A stretch of DNA of 5,567 bases from Acidobacteriota bacterium (GTDB lineage Bacteria; Acidobacteriota; Terriglobia; Terriglobales; Acidobacteriaceae), in assembly GCA_021780415.1 (NCBI GenBank), contig JAJXYW010000117.1:1-5567 (forward strand). The letters run 5' to 3'. Of the stretch, positions 1 to 5,560 are shown in pieces. How positions within the stretch are numbered: the first letter of the stretch is position 1; each line of letters starts with the position of its first letter. Made by a program: the position numbers and the translations under genes. Under the pieces are notes generated by a model. It was not told the origin of the DNA, searched no databases, and saw only the letters and a list, made by a program, of their open reading frames with translations.

Positions 1-275
1 CGCTGTCGCTGCCCGGCAAGCTCTTCGAAGAGGTGCTGGCCCTGCTCGATGATCCGTTCGTCGTCCATGCCCGGAGCATCGCCGGACAACCGAGTCAGAT
101 CAAGACGGGGTACGGCGAGGGCTTACATCTCGCCAGCATTGTCGATAAGATTGTCCGGGGTACCTGTGCGACCTCGAACCCATCACGCGGTCTTACGAAC
201 GACTGCCAGGGGGCACCTGCGGAGGTGTTGCTTCGCTCGCCTCCGGAACCGGTCTTATCAGATCCTCCTCGGTGA
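1..275 (+). CDS. 3' part of an unidentified gene entering from the left edge, possibly truncated
   Basis: An open frame runs from base 3 to a TGA at 273-275 with no start codon required inside the window, so this would be the end of a gene that begins to the left. The first 50 or so codons look genuinely coding: third positions are mostly G or C, and the peptide is ordinary and globular, including the stretches LFEEVLALLDDPFVV and IKTGYGEGLHLASIVDKIV. After roughly base 165 the codon bias fades and the peptide becomes rich in Pro, Ser and Arg. From base 193 it is simply antisense to the end of the convergent nuclease gene. The native frame may therefore have been cut near 165, the ORF then reading through into unrelated DNA. 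I do not recognise the family. An internal start (ATG at 33) is possible but less likely than a frame continuing from outside. Confidence 0.4.
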   Translation, partial: LSLPGKLFEEVLALLDDPFVVHARSIAGQPSQIKTGYGEGLHLASIVDKIVRGTCATSNPSRGLTNDCQGAPAEVLLRSPPEPVLSDPPR

Positions 276-1203
276 TACGAATCACCCGCAAGGGATCGCG
301 CTGGGAAACCGGCTTGGCGTGCGGAAAGAGGTCAACTGTTAAGAGGAACAGGGTCTTATGGTTGAAGACCACCGTTGGGACGTCGAGGCCTGACAAGCTC
401 ATATCAAATTGGAGGTCCCGGTCTGTTGTCTTGAAGAGCATCAGGTAGCCGAACGACTCATTGTGCTGCTGGGTATATGTGTAGATCTGCTGGAAGCCCT
501 TGCAGACATACGCCCGACTGCGGGAGTCACCATCGAATATCTTCGCGTCGAGGAGCAAGGGGTCATCCGTGTCTTGGGCTGCGATGAGGTCGATCCGTCC
601 GGTGATGGACGAAGGCTCGATATGGAAGCTAAGGCCTTGGTCATGGAGGTAGCCGTAGAGATCGTGCGCCAGCGCTCGTTCAGCGTTACCGGAGTCGCGG
701 CGCTGGAGTTCCCAGAGGCGCTCGCGATGGAACCACTCTGACCGCTGCTTGTACCGGAAGAGAAGAGCGAGCATCGCCCTCTGGTCGTCCAGAGCCTCGT
801 CCAAGTACTCGTAGAACGACTCCAGGTATGCGTCCCGAATCAACTCGACGGCAGCATTCAGATCGTCCGGCGGCTTCAGGCTCAGCTGGATACCAAGCCT
901 GAACAGGGTGTTTAGGTCCGGGGCGAGGGCTAGCTTCCGGAGAACCTCCTGGCCAATTGCCGCGGTTTCCCGCTCCGTCCTCCCGAAGACGCTCTCACCA
1001 CCAAGTAGCTTGTCGGCTGACTCCCGAGCGTCGGGTTGCTCTCGTTTGAGCTGCACAGCTATGCCCGACAAGGACGGAGTTGAATCGATGAACGCCCAGA
1101 AATGTGTTAGGGCAATATGAAACTGGGAGGGGTCGACTGAGTTTAGCCGCCGCACCCGCTTCTGGAGCTTGTACCGCAGGTTCTGGAGGAACTGGGCATC
1201 CAT
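193..1203 (-). CDS. Putative PD-(D/E)XK nuclease, 336 aa
   Basis: This protein has the order of motifs expected of a PD-(D/E)XK endonuclease fold of the RecB/restriction-enzyme type. They are E175 at the start of a helix (ERALAHDLYGYL), D205 in the strand GRIDLI, D219-A-K221 in the strand PLLLDAKIF, and a Q239-x3-Y243 helix (FQQIYTYT). A predicted strand, GYLMLFKT (252-259), follows. Residues 1-165 appear mostly helical and have no motif I recognise; they may be a sensor, DNA-binding or partner-binding region. The last 25 residues are Pro/Ser-rich and look disordered. The ATG at 1203 is well supported: the sequence GGAG lies just upstream and overlaps the TAG stop of the zinc-ribbon gene, which ends only 9 nt away. 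The two are probably translated in tandem and may act together. Members of such families can be restriction, anti-phage or repair nucleases, and the substrate cannot be read from the sequence. The fold call is fairly secure; the biological role is inference. Confidence 0.72.
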   Translation of the reverse strand: MDAQFLQNLRYKLQKRVRRLNSVDPSQFHIALTHFWAFIDSTPSLSGIAVQLKREQPDARESADKLLGGESVFGRTERETAAIGQEVLRKLALAPDLNTLFRLGIQLSLKPPDDLNAAVELIRDAYLESFYEYLDEALDDQRAMLALLFRYKQRSEWFHRERLWELQRRDSGNAERALAHDLYGYLHDQGLSFHIEPSSITGRIDLIAAQDTDDPLLLDAKIFDGDSRSRAYVCKGFQQIYTYTQQHNESFGYLMLFKTTDRDLQFDMSLSGLDVPTVVFNHKTLFLLTVDLFPHAKPVSQRDPLRVIRITEEDLIRPVPEASEATPPQVPPGSRS

Positions 1204-1215
1204 ACGTTTCTCCTA
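1204..1215 (-). promoter_or_regulatory. Ribosome binding site overlapping a stop codon (zinc ribbon to nuclease)
   Basis: Read on the minus strand, the TAG stop of the zinc-ribbon gene (1215-1213) is itself part of an AGGAG Shine-Dalgarno sequence, followed by AAACGT and then the ATG of the nuclease gene. This arrangement fixes the nuclease start and implies translational coupling of the two genes. Confidence 0.7.
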
Positions 1216-1452
1216 GATTCGAATCTCGAGCGGCCCCAACTTCGCGAGTTGGTCTTGGAGCGCCCGGAGGGCGAGTCGGATGGACCGGACAGCCTTCCGG
1301 GTTTCGTTCATGTAGTCGTCGAGGTTGATTGTGAGGTGGCAACCGCGGCAAATCACGGCATCACGCAGACGGACCTGCTTCAAAGTGAATGTGTTGAAGA
1401 ATCTGCATCGTGGGCAGGGAACCTCGAACGGGTAGTGGTCCAGGTCAATCAT
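1213..1452 (-). CDS. Small zinc-ribbon protein, 79 aa
   Basis: This is a short protein with two CxxC knuckles, C13-P-R-C16 and C35-R-G-C38, separated by 18 residues, which is the spacing of a zinc ribbon. Between them lie predicted beta strands (FNTFTLKQVRLRDAVI). Residues 46-72 form a basic, probably helical tail. Such ribbons bind nucleic acid or mediate protein contacts; which applies here is unknown. The ATG at 1452 lies inside the end of the preceding ORF, giving an 8-nt overlap (ATGATTGA), and the stop is 9 nt before the PD-(D/E)XK nuclease start. The gene is therefore embedded in a tightly packed operon, and its most likely partner is that nuclease, for example as a DNA-recognition or regulatory subunit. 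That partnership is inferred from position only. Confidence 0.68.
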   Translation of the reverse strand: MIDLDHYPFEVPCPRCRFFNTFTLKQVRLRDAVICRGCHLTINLDDYMNETRKAVRSIRLALRALQDQLAKLGPLEIRI

Positions 1453-1744
1453 GCTCAGTCACCTGCCCAGTCGGCAGTTCTGCGTCCGAACGCGGCAGCG
1501 TGAAAAGCTGGCGAGCCGCGAAGTGTCCGGCTATCCCCCCGAGGGCCGAGGAGAAGATCTCATCAGACGCGTCTGCATCGTTGAGGAGTAGCACGTCCAC
1601 GCGTACTGACGCTTCGTCGGCGCGCCGCTCGCACGCAAGAGGGTAGATTCGCGTGGTCGTTGCACCTGTGCAGCTCGCGACAAAGTGCGCGGAGGCCTCG
1701 GCCGAGTCGACCATATCGGTGAGGAACAGACGCTCACGTCGCAT
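1445..1744 (-). pseudogene. Chimeric ORF: HepT-like toxin N-terminus joined to unrelated C-terminal sequence, 99 aa
   Basis: The first residues, MRRERLFLTDMVDSAEAS and a little beyond, look like the first helix of HepT/DUF86 HEPN toxins. The gene also starts where hepT is expected, with an 11-nt overlap with the end of the MntA-like gene. After about residue 24 the HepT pattern stops. There is no IGEA-like helix and no RNxxxH (RX4-6H) HEPN active site, and neither other minus-strand frame nearby holds the missing part. The remaining 70 or so residues (TRIYPLACERRAD onward, with a strand SVRVDVLLLND) belong to nothing I recognise. Their codons stay G/C-ended and the frame overlaps the zinc-ribbon start by 8 nt, as the last part of an upstream operon member would. 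I infer a deletion that fused the 5' end of hepT to the 3' end of another gene. A GTG at 1753 is an alternative start adding three residues. Alternatively this is an intact small gene of unknown family with a chance N-terminal resemblance. Confidence 0.55.
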
Positions 1745-2036
1745 AGGACACACGGTCCTGCGCCAGCACCTCGGAGCGGACCGGCGGCTTCAGCCCCGCC
1801 TTGGGTGCGACGTCCACGGCACGCGCACGAAGCGCCTGCGGCTGATGGAGCCGTCCGGCGGCGAGAAACCCGGCTGGAGCGTCTGCATCCAAGCTCACAA
1901 GGAGGTCGACATCGCTCCCAGGCCCTAGCTCACCTCGCGGGACGGACCCGATTAGGTACAGCTCACGTACCCCGTACCGCCGACAGAGCGCTCCCAAAGC
2001 CTCACCAGGTATCTCAAGCGCTCTTCCGTCGCTCAT
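1734..2036 (-). CDS. mntA: MntA-like minimal nucleotidyltransferase antitoxin, 100 aa
   Basis: The protein has the minimal nucleotidyltransferase signature. G30-S31 is followed by VPRGE and then S41-D42-V-D44-LLVSLD, the GSx10DxD metal-binding motif of the polymerase-beta superfamily. The third acidic position is probably D75 in AVDVAP. The length of about 100 residues and the ending (LKPPVRSEVLAQDRVSYA) are normal for the family. In HepT-MntA type toxin-antitoxin systems, the MNT protein transfers AMP from ATP to a tyrosine of the HEPN ribonuclease HepT and so inactivates it. The ATG at 2036 is preceded by GGGAG four bases upstream. The gene starts 62 nt after the restriction-modification gene and overlaps the next ORF by 11 nt. 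That ORF keeps only the first helix of HepT, so this antitoxin appears to have lost its local toxin; whether it still serves a toxin elsewhere cannot be told here. Confidence 0.85.
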   Translation of the reverse strand: MSDGRALEIPGEALGALCRRYGVRELYLIGSVPRGELGPGSDVDLLVSLDADAPAGFLAAGRLHQPQALRARAVDVAPKAGLKPPVRSEVLAQDRVSYAT

Positions 2037-2098
2037 GCCTCTCCCGTCCGTGGATCAGCATACCGCAGCCCTTGCCCAGGAGGCGCCATGGCCCGCCG

Positions 2099-5000
2099 TC
2101 AGCGGGTAAGGTTGAGGGCGAGGAGGGATTCGAGGAGGTGGTCGTCGCTCATCGCGGGGTCCCAGCCGTAGGCGGCGAAGACGGCGGCGTCGAGCTTGTC
2201 GTGGGCGAGGGCGAGCCAGGTCGGGCGCTGGTTGTAGAGGTTGGTCAGGGTGCGGGCCTTGAGGTTGACCGCACACTCGGCGTCCTTGGCAACCGTGCGC
2301 GAGTAGCGGACGGTGCCGATGCCCCGCGCGTCGGGGTCGTGGAGGTAGCGCGCCCACGGGCCGTCGGCCGAGCCAGGGAACTCGAGCACCTCCTGGCGCG
2401 TCCACTCCGGCGGGTTGAGCCAGGTGCAGCGTAACTCGTCCAGCTCCTTCGCGGCCTCGGCGATGGCCTCTACATTCGCGTCGCCCGCCGGCTCCTGTCC
2501 GGGCGGCCATGGGAAGGGAAAGGTCTCGAAAACTGTCGTCGGGTTGTACGTGACGTCGTTGCCCTTGCCGTGCCAGCTACAGGTCGCAAGCGTCCACGCT
2601 TCGTGCACACGTGAGGACAGGACACCCCAACCCGCGCGTCCATCTAGCACGATGGCAATGACCTTCGAGTCCGGCAACACCGCAGTGTCGCTCCAGACGA
2701 AGAGGCGGAACTTCGCAACTCTGGGGACCGCGAGGTAGCGGGACTTCCCCTGGACTCGTGCCCGGAACCCTGACCGCGGCTCAGCATGAATCCACCAATT
2801 CTCTCGATAGCTTGGGCGGTTGTTCGCCGCCCGGCCGGGTTTCACGTGCAGTGAAAGATACTGAAACGGTCCTTCGTAGAGCGCCGCCTCGGCCATTGCG
2901 CGTCGGACCCCGAAGTCGATGATCCAGCGATTCGAGGGGACTTGCACTATGTCGCTGCCATTCCGAAATGGGCGCAGCACATCGCTGTTGGGTCGTCTGT
3001 GTGGGTTGACCTGATTCAGCATCGCCTTCGCGACCGATTCCTCGATGTCGAACGCTCCGACCTTTGTGATCCCCATGAAACACAGGCCGAGGTTCGAAGC
3101 CAAGATATGGCTGCGTGATAGGTCGATTCCTGTGGTCAGGTTCGCGTTGATCTTGCGGACACCAGCGCCGTCCAGAAGGGGCCGTTCGTCCTCGCTGCAG
3201 GCCCCAAAACCTACCATGCTGATGCGGATCGACGCCCCATCCAGGGTCCAGTCACGATCCGATTCAGCAAAGAAGATGCCGGGGGCCTGGGCAATCTGTC
3301 GCAGCACGGCGTTCGATGCCACCTGTTTGATGGCTGTTGTAGCGAGCAGCCCGGCTCGTGTACACCTCCCCTGTAGGATGTGCTTCCGGGCCTTTTCAAA
3401 CCAGTAGCAGCACAGGTCGGAACTTGGGGGGATGCTGTCGTGGTGCAGCGCCCAGAGCTTCTCGCAGTAGTCGCGGCCGAGCCCAGAGCCCATCTGTTTG
3501 TTTCCCAGGAACGGCGGGTTGCTGACGATGAAGTCCACGGGGGGCCACTCGGGCTCCTTGGGGTGCTCGGGGTCGGAGAGGTCCAGGATCGCGTCCATGC
3601 AGCGGATGGTGTCGGAGGGCTTGAGCACCGGGTCCTGCGGCCACGGGAAACCGTGCTGGCTCGTCCACTGCAGGTAGCCGATCCAGACGGTCATCTGGGC
3701 GAGGTCGAAGGCGTACGGGTTGATCTCGATCCCGTAGAGCTGGCGCGGATCCACGCGCGGGAAGTGGCCGCCCACCCCGCGCTCGTCGGCGAAGCGCAGC
3801 ACCTCGCTCTCGAGGCCGAGGAGCTTCTGCAGGGTGACGTAGAGGAAGTTGCCGGAGCCGCAGGCGGGGTCGAGCACCTTGACGGTTGCCAGGCGGTCGA
3901 GGAAGTTGCGGACGAGGGTGTCGGCCTCGAGGCGGGCCTTGCGCAGAGCAGCGGCAGATAGGGCCACGGGTCTTGAGGCAGGCGCCTTGCGTGCCGCGGC
4001 GGCGCGGGTTCCTGCCAGGGCGGGCGCAGGGCCCGCCCCTACATCGGAAGCGGAGGCGTCGGTGCTCGCATGCTTCTTGCCGGTGGCGAGGACGTTCTCG
4101 ACGAGGGTGCGGACCTCGGCCCACTCGCGGCGGAGCGGCTGCATGACGACCGGCTCGATCAGTGTCTCGATGTCCTCGCGGCTGGTGTAGTGCGCGCCGA
4201 TCTGCGAGCGCTTGTCGGGGTCGAGCCCGCGCTCGAACAGTGTGCCGAAGATCGAGGGCTCCACCGCGCTCCAGTCGAGCAGAGCCGCCTGGTAGACGCG
4301 CTCAACCTCGTCCTCGGAAAGGGTGATCGGCGCACCGTCGTTGAACAGGTTGCCGTTGAAGCGCCGGATGGTGTCGGCGCCGAAGTCGCCGCCGTGCGCC
4401 ATCACCCCGAAAAGGTCGGTGACGAGTTTGCCGAAGCGCGCTGGGTCGCGGCGCGACTTCTCGACGAGGCGGGAGAACAGCTTGTCCGGGAGGAGGCCGA
4501 CGTCCTCGGCGAACATGCAGAACACGAGGCGGTCGAGGAAGTGGGCGACCTCGTCGCCCGCGGACCCCTTCTCGCGCAGCGCCTGGGCGATCTCGCCGAT
4601 GCGGCGCGCCGCCTCCTCGGTGACCGACCGACTCGTCAGGCCGGGCTTGAGCTTCTCGGGCTCGAAGAAGACGGCGCGCAGGATCTCGTGCGCGCGCGGC
4701 GTGTCGAGCTCCTCCAACCGCACCTCGTGCACCCGGCTCGGCGTGCCGGTGAAGTTGGTGTGCACCACGATGCGGTCCATGTCGCACACGACGAGCAGCG
4801 GCGGGTTCTCGAGCGATTCGCGGTACTTCAGGAGCTGGCCGTAGGCGGCGTCGAGGTCCTTGTGCTTCCCCTTGTACTCCCAGCCGAAGCACCCCTTCTT
4901 CCAGACGTCGGCCCACCCGTCGCCCCCGGCTTCCTTGGCGGCACCCCGCTCGAAGCAGAACGACTCCCCCACCGGGTCCGCCTGGGCGGGCGGGTCCTGG

Positions 5001-5116
5001 CCGAGGAGCGCGCACAGGTCGAGGAAGTGCTCGTGCGCGCCCTGGCGCTCCCGCAGCTCGGCGCGGCGCCACTTCGCGATGAACTCCTGGGCGTTCACGA
5101 GATGAGATTGTCGCAT
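2099..5116 (-). CDS. MmeI-family (Type IIL) restriction-modification enzyme, 1005 aa
   Basis: A single chain combines endonuclease, adenine methyltransferase and target recognition. The N-terminal nuclease domain has D70-x9-E80-Y-K82 in the context GWADVWKKG...WEYKGKHKDL, the DX9EXK catalytic motif of MmeI at the same residue numbers as I recall for MmeI. A helical connector covers about 155-340 and ends with GAHYTS (307-312), methylase motif X. The SAM-binding motif I is DPACGSGNF (416-424) and the catalytic motif IV is NPPF (533-536), indicating N6-adenine methylation. The target recognition domain lies at about 640-860 and is followed by FETFPFPWP and the conserved end LTNLYNQRPTWLALAHDKLD. 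Enzymes of this family recognise a short asymmetric site, methylate one strand and cut about 20 bp away; the site cannot be predicted here. The ATG at 5116 has no visible Shine-Dalgarno, and a GTG at 5098 is an alternative. Oddities are an Ala/Pro-rich insert (about 343-395) carrying a palindromic repeat, and weaker codon bias at 565-860. BREX PglX is less likely because that family lacks the N-terminal nuclease motif. Confidence 0.93.
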   Translation of the reverse strand: MRQSHLVNAQEFIAKWRRAELRERQGAHEHFLDLCALLGQDPPAQADPVGESFCFERGAAKEAGGDGWADVWKKGCFGWEYKGKHKDLDAAYGQLLKYRESLENPPLLVVCDMDRIVVHTNFTGTPSRVHEVRLEELDTPRAHEILRAVFFEPEKLKPGLTSRSVTEEAARRIGEIAQALREKGSAGDEVAHFLDRLVFCMFAEDVGLLPDKLFSRLVEKSRRDPARFGKLVTDLFGVMAHGGDFGADTIRRFNGNLFNDGAPITLSEDEVERVYQAALLDWSAVEPSIFGTLFERGLDPDKRSQIGAHYTSREDIETLIEPVVMQPLRREWAEVRTLVENVLATGKKHASTDASASDVGAGPAPALAGTRAAAARKAPASRPVALSAAALRKARLEADTLVRNFLDRLATVKVLDPACGSGNFLYVTLQKLLGLESEVLRFADERGVGGHFPRVDPRQLYGIEINPYAFDLAQMTVWIGYLQWTSQHGFPWPQDPVLKPSDTIRCMDAILDLSDPEHPKEPEWPPVDFIVSNPPFLGNKQMGSGLGRDYCEKLWALHHDSIPPSSDLCCYWFEKARKHILQGRCTRAGLLATTAIKQVASNAVLRQIAQAPGIFFAESDRDWTLDGASIRISMVGFGACSEDERPLLDGAGVRKINANLTTGIDLSRSHILASNLGLCFMGITKVGAFDIEESVAKAMLNQVNPHRRPNSDVLRPFRNGSDIVQVPSNRWIIDFGVRRAMAEAALYEGPFQYLSLHVKPGRAANNRPSYRENWWIHAEPRSGFRARVQGKSRYLAVPRVAKFRLFVWSDTAVLPDSKVIAIVLDGRAGWGVLSSRVHEAWTLATCSWHGKGNDVTYNPTTVFETFPFPWPPGQEPAGDANVEAIAEAAKELDELRCTWLNPPEWTRQEVLEFPGSADGPWARYLHDPDARGIGTVRYSRTVAKDAECAVNLKARTLTNLYNQRPTWLALAHDKLDAAVFAAYGWDPAMSDDHLLESLLALNLTR
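4011..4042. repeat. REP-like GC palindrome inside the R-M coding sequence
   Basis: GGGCGGGC (4018-4025) and GCCCGCCC (4031-4038) form a perfect 8-bp inverted repeat around a 5-nt loop, flanked by CCTAC on the right. Read on the minus strand it begins GTAGGGGCGGGCCC. To my recollection this resembles a dispersed intergenic palindrome seen in many GC-rich environmental genomes. Here it is translated as VGAGPAPAL within the linker before methylase motif I. The inverted repeat is seen directly; its membership of a dispersed family is from memory and would need a genome-wide count. Confidence 0.6.
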
Positions 5117-5123
5117 GAAAAGC

Positions 5124-5158
5124 AGTGGTCCGTGGTCAGTGGTCAGTGGTCAGCGGTC
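5124..5158. repeat. Five tandem 7-bp repeats (consensus AGTGGTC)
   Basis: The heptamers are AGTGGTC, CGTGGTC, AGTGGTC, AGTGGTC and AGCGGTC, in unbroken register. The array ends 7 nt before the ATG of the restriction-modification gene and so occupies the place where its Shine-Dalgarno and leader would be. Seven-bp arrays of this sequence occur between genes in various GC-rich bacteria; no function is established that I know of. Expansion or contraction by slippage would change the leader length. Confidence 0.85.
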
Positions 5159-5165
5159 CCGCGCG

Positions 5166-5273
5166 TCAGTCGTCCGGCCCGGCCGCGCCGGCGGCAAGCC
5201 GCGCGGCCTCGAGCGCCTCCCCTACCAACACCTCGACCGAAGGCAGGGCCAACCCCACTCGCGGCGTGTAGCC
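5166..5273 (-). pseudogene. Possible remnant of a gene's C-terminus
   Basis: On the minus strand an open frame ends at a TGA at 5166-5168 with a peptide containing YTPRVGLALPSVEVLVGEAL and an Ala-rich helix-like tail ending GPDD. The last 30 codons are mostly G/C-ended, but upstream the frame enters the repeat elements and becomes Arg/Pro-rich, with no credible start. It may be the leftover end of a deleted gene, or chance in GC-rich DNA. I recognise no family. Confidence 0.18.
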
Positions 5274-5379
5274 GTGCCGCCGCCGCAAAGGTCGCGCTCC
5301 GGGGTGCGGGGTCCGGGTCCGAGAGAGACAGGACGTTGGCGGCAGGGCCAAGGTGGACGGCGCGTAGCCCGCGCCGCCG
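5242..5379. repeat. Pair of imperfect ~40-bp direct repeats, each with a stem-loop
   Basis: Copy 1 (about 5242-5282) and copy 2 (about 5341-5379) both begin GGCAGGGCCAA and both end with a GGCGYGTAGCC block followed by a GC-rich end containing GCCGCCG; they start 99 bp apart. In copy 2, CGGCGCG (5358-5364) pairs perfectly with CGCGCCG (5370-5376) around TAGCC. Copy 1 can form a similar stem around 5263-5278 with two G-T pairs. This has the look of a REP-type or small non-autonomous repeat pair. The 58 bases between them hold nothing I recognise. Confidence 0.5.
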
Positions 5380-5422
5380 AGATTGGGCCAGCTGCTAGGA
5401 GGGCAAGGCGGTCGGACCGGAG

Positions 5423-5439
5423 CGTACCCGGAGGGTACG
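5423..5439. other. Short perfect hairpin CGTACCC-GGA-GGGTACG
   Basis: Seven base pairs with a 3-nt loop, and weaker extension by GAG on the left and CTC on the right. On the plus strand it is followed by TCTCGTGTTT, a poor T tract, and on the minus strand by no T tract at all, so a terminator is not well supported. It may be part of the repeat-rich spacer. Confidence 0.4.
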
Positions 5440-5560
5440 TCTCGTGTTTGGCCTTTGACTAGATATCGAGGGTGGGATTGGGGGATGGAGTAGCGGTGAA
5501 GTCGTTGGGGGGCTGGACAAGGTGGGGGTTGGGTGGTATCTAGTTTATAGACTAGACACC

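Noticed and set aside
193..1203. Nuclease considered as a Shedu (DUF4263) protein
   Set aside because: The motif context and the accompanying zinc-ribbon gene do not match what I know of Shedu, which is a single-gene system. I see only the general PD-(D/E)XK pattern.
1685..2434. A 249-codon plus-strand frame opposite mntA and the R-M C-terminus
   Set aside because: The peptide is low-complexity (Arg/Pro then Gly/Val/Glu) and lies antisense to two recognisable genes.
2099..5116. R-M gene considered as BREX PglX or the DISARM adenine methylase
   Set aside because: The N-terminal DX9EXK nuclease motif and the conserved MmeI-type C-terminus point to Type IIL, and no other BREX or DISARM gene is in the window.
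5124..5158. Heptamer array considered as a CRISPR
   Set aside because: The units are 7 bp with no spacers, so this is a tandem repeat.
4070..5398. A 442-codon open frame on the plus strand opposite the R-M gene, and similar long frames at 3380-3961 and 3396-4124
   Set aside because: They are antisense or out-of-frame shadows of the GC3-biased R-M gene. Their peptides have no domain signature, while the minus-strand frame has a complete set of MmeI-family motifs.
5423..5443. Rho-independent terminator
   Set aside because: The stem is only 7 bp and neither side has a proper T tract.
5469..5536. G-quadruplex
   Set aside because: There are several G runs, but no four tracts of three or more G with short loops, so I describe it only as G-rich.
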